Below, in pieces: positions 15,223-16,443 of a DNA stretch of 16,443 nt. Numbering within the stretch: position 1 is the first letter of the stretch; every line of letters begins with the position of its first letter. Where the stretch lies: assembly GCA_002327225.1 (NCBI GenBank), contig DCUN01000090.1, positions 1 through 16,443 of the forward strand, given 5' to 3'. Under the pieces are notes generated by a model that was not told the origin of the DNA, searched no databases, and saw only the letters and a list, made by a program, of their open reading frames with translations. Source of the DNA: Desulfobulbaceae bacterium UBA2213 (GTDB taxonomy: Bacteria > Desulfobacterota > Desulfobulbia > Desulfobulbales > Desulfocapsaceae). Position numbers and translations under genes: made by a program.

Positions 15223-15393
15223 ATGCAATGCAGGGAATGCGCCAACAAACTCGAGGTCCTGCGAGCATGCAGACGCATACGACTGCGCTGCACAGGATGC
15301 AAACGGGAATACCAGATCCACGAAGTGGCCAGCGACCTTGACCCGGAAACGGAAAAGCTGCTGGAAAACTATACAACCATCATCTATGATTAA
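15223..15393 (+). CDS. Small protein with two CxxC motifs (zinc-ribbon or redox type)
   Basis: A short gene of 56 codons from ATG 15223 to TAA 15391-15393. The N-terminal half carries two CxxC pairs, C3-x-x-C6 (MQCRECANKLEVLRACRR) and C23-x-x-C26 (LRCTGCKREYQIHEV), plus a single C16. This is a typical zinc-ribbon spacing. The C-terminal half is acidic and ends DPETEKLLENYTTIIYD. The composition (paired cysteines, basic RRIRLR between them, ordered charge pattern) argues that it is real. I recall similar small dual-CxxC proteins, some with selenocysteine, in sulfate-reducing deltaproteobacteria; this copy needs no UGA readthrough. It starts 5 bases after pyrE without its own clear ribosome site, so translation probably depends on pyrE. 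Function unknown. Confidence 0.7.
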   Translation: MQCRECANKLEVLRACRRIRLRCTGCKREYQIHEVASDLDPETEKLLENYTTIIYD

Positions 15394-15501
15394 TTGTCGT
15401 CAAGACAAGAGTTAGGATGATAGCAGAAGCCGGTCAAGAACTCCTTTAACAAAAGCAGATACATCCTCACAGGGCACGTATATATCGTGTATGATCTCGA
15501 G

Positions 15502-16011
15502 ATGATGTCAGACACCATACAAAGAGTTTTTGTCAAAACAGATGACACGGCAACAATCGACTGCCCTGAGTGCCGACTCGCCAAAACCGTTGCTGTCGGT
15601 AAATTCCGCTCCGTCCGACACACCATAAAGGCTCGATGCACCTGCGGCCACTCTTTTACCGTCAGTCTTGACTTCCGTAGATATTACAGAAAAAACACCA
15701 AATTAGAAGGAAGATACGAAACGCAACGAGAGGAGCTTGCCCCCAGGTTCCGGAAAGAGACCAATCTGGCAGGAACCTACAACATGCAGGTAACCAACCT
15801 ATCTTGCGGCGGCTTACAATTCTCCACACATGGCCGCCATGCCCTTGAAGTCGGCCAACAGATACGGATCACCTTCACCCTCGACGACAAAAAACAGACT
15901 GAAATCAGCAAACTCGTCATTATGCAATCGATTACAAACAACATCATCGGCTGCCGATTTGCCGGCGATGCCCCCCTTGAACAGGCGCTCCGCTTCTACC
16001 TCTTTCCCTGA
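15502..16011 (+). CDS. PilZ-domain protein with N-terminal cysteine cluster
   Basis: A 169-residue protein of two parts. The N-terminus has CPEC (C21, C24) and CTCG (C46, C48), a zinc-ribbon-like arrangement. The rest is a PilZ-type beta barrel: RKETNLAGTYNMQVTNLSCGGLQFS split around the NxSxxG motif (NLSCGG, from about residue 99), VGQQIRITFTLDDKKQTEI, and IIGCRFAGDAPLEQALRFYLFP. PilZ domains usually bind cyclic di-GMP through RxxxR and D/NxSxxG. Here NxSxxG is present, but no strict RxxxR is seen. The segment [Y/F]RKxTxLxGxY occurs twice, at about 62-72 and 83-93. A GTG at 15487 and an ATG at 15505 are alternative starts; none has a strong ribosome site. It converges on hflX with six bases between. 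Confidence 0.8.
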   Translation: MMSDTIQRVFVKTDDTATIDCPECRLAKTVAVGKFRSVRHTIKARCTCGHSFTVSLDFRRYYRKNTKLEGRYETQREELAPRFRKETNLAGTYNMQVTNLSCGGLQFSTHGRHALEVGQQIRITFTLDDKKQTEISKLVIMQSITNNIIGCRFAGDAPLEQALRFYLFP

Positions 16012-16017
16012 CCCCGA

Positions 16018-16443
16018 CTATCTCAGAATCTTCCCCATCATCTGCTCGGCCCGTTCCAGAAAAGGTCCAAATGTCCGGGCATCGAGGGCACTGATCACCA
16101 CCCCCTCCTCTCTGGCATAGGCCAACAGCTGCTCCCCCACGTTTTCCCGGTCAATCTTGTTAAAGACCTTAAGGCAGGGAATAGAATCCAGATCCAGCTC
16201 GCGCAGGAGATCCGCCACCACCTGCATCTGCTCCCGGAAGCCGGGACTGGACAGATCGATGACATGAACCAGAAGATCCGCCTCCTGCAATTCCTCAAGC
16301 GTGGCGGCAAAGGCCTGTAACAGATCAGCGGGTAGATGGCGGATAAATCCCACCGTATCGGTGACAATCACCTCCATCTCATGCGGAAAGCGAAGCCTGC
16401 GGCTGGTGGGGTCCAGAGTGGCGAAGAGTTTATCTTCGGCTGT
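16018..16443 (-). CDS. hflX: GTPase HflX, C-terminal part (partial)
   Basis: The gene runs off the right edge; 141 C-terminal residues are visible. They include AEDKLFATLDPTSRRLR (switch region), DTVGFIRHLP (G3), ADLLVHVIDLSSP, NKID (G4) and SALDAR (G5). This combination is diagnostic of HflX, a ribosome-binding GTPase that splits stalled or stressed 70S ribosomes. An internal Met at 16377 is not the start, because the frame continues to the window edge with conserved HflX sequence. The N-terminal domain and the P-loop lie outside the window. Confidence 0.93.
   Translation of the reverse strand, partial: TAEDKLFATLDPTSRRLRFPHEMEVIVTDTVGFIRHLPADLLQAFAATLEELQEADLLVHVIDLSSPGFREQMQVVADLLRELDLDSIPCLKVFNKIDRENVGEQLLAYAREEGVVISALDARTFGPFLERAEQMMGKILR

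Overview
The window reads as chromosomal DNA of a Gram-negative deltaproteobacterium (Desulfobacterota), most like the Desulfobulbales. This rests on remembered gene order (argS, a SPOR-family anchor, a short N-acetylglutamate synthase, secA), on diderm lipid A genes (lpxD, fabZ) and on the style of the proteins. No 16S or marker comparison was possible, so the order-level placement is an inference. All genes look like core or long-resident genes. I see no transposase, phage gene, tRNA, rRNA or CRISPR array.

Layout. Bases 1-3432 (+) hold the last codons of argS, a small membrane-anchor gene that looks like a SPOR protein without its SPOR domain, a short ArgA-type acetyltransferase, and complete secA. 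Two abutting hairpins, the second with a T-run, end this unit. Bases 3582-5527 (-) hold two non-identical polyphosphate kinase 2 genes. The upstream one has a perfect -10 box, and exactly 10 bp upstream lies a Pho-box-like 11-bp direct repeat. Bases 5762-6290 (+) hold a 20-bp tandem duplication, a candidate promoter with a palindrome over its -10, an exported helix-hairpin-helix (ComEA-like) protein and a 22-bp terminator stem. Bases 6324-9666 (+) hold a CopZ-like metal-binding protein, then a membrane histidine kinase and its NtrC-type response regulator.

Bases 9724-14341 (-) form a tight cell-envelope operon transcribed glmS, namZ-like (DUF1343), lpxD, fabZ. GlmS makes glucosamine-6-phosphate for peptidoglycan and lipid A. 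LpxD adds the N-linked acyl chain to the lipid A precursor, and FabZ supports fatty acid elongation. The DUF1343 protein belongs to the exo-muramidase NamZ family. A 324-bp AT-rich divergent spacer separates glmS from pyrE.

Bases 14666-16011 (+) hold pyrE, a 56-residue two-CxxC protein and a PilZ-domain protein with an N-terminal cysteine cluster. The C-terminal part of hflX enters from the right edge on the minus strand.

I did not find a clearly new multi-gene system. The best leads are the Pho-box-like control of the ppk2 pair, the cytosolic NamZ-like protein inside the glmS/lpxD operon, the overlooked two-CxxC gene with its PilZ neighbour, and the domain-less SPOR anchor whose neighbour frame is open into the acetyltransferase.
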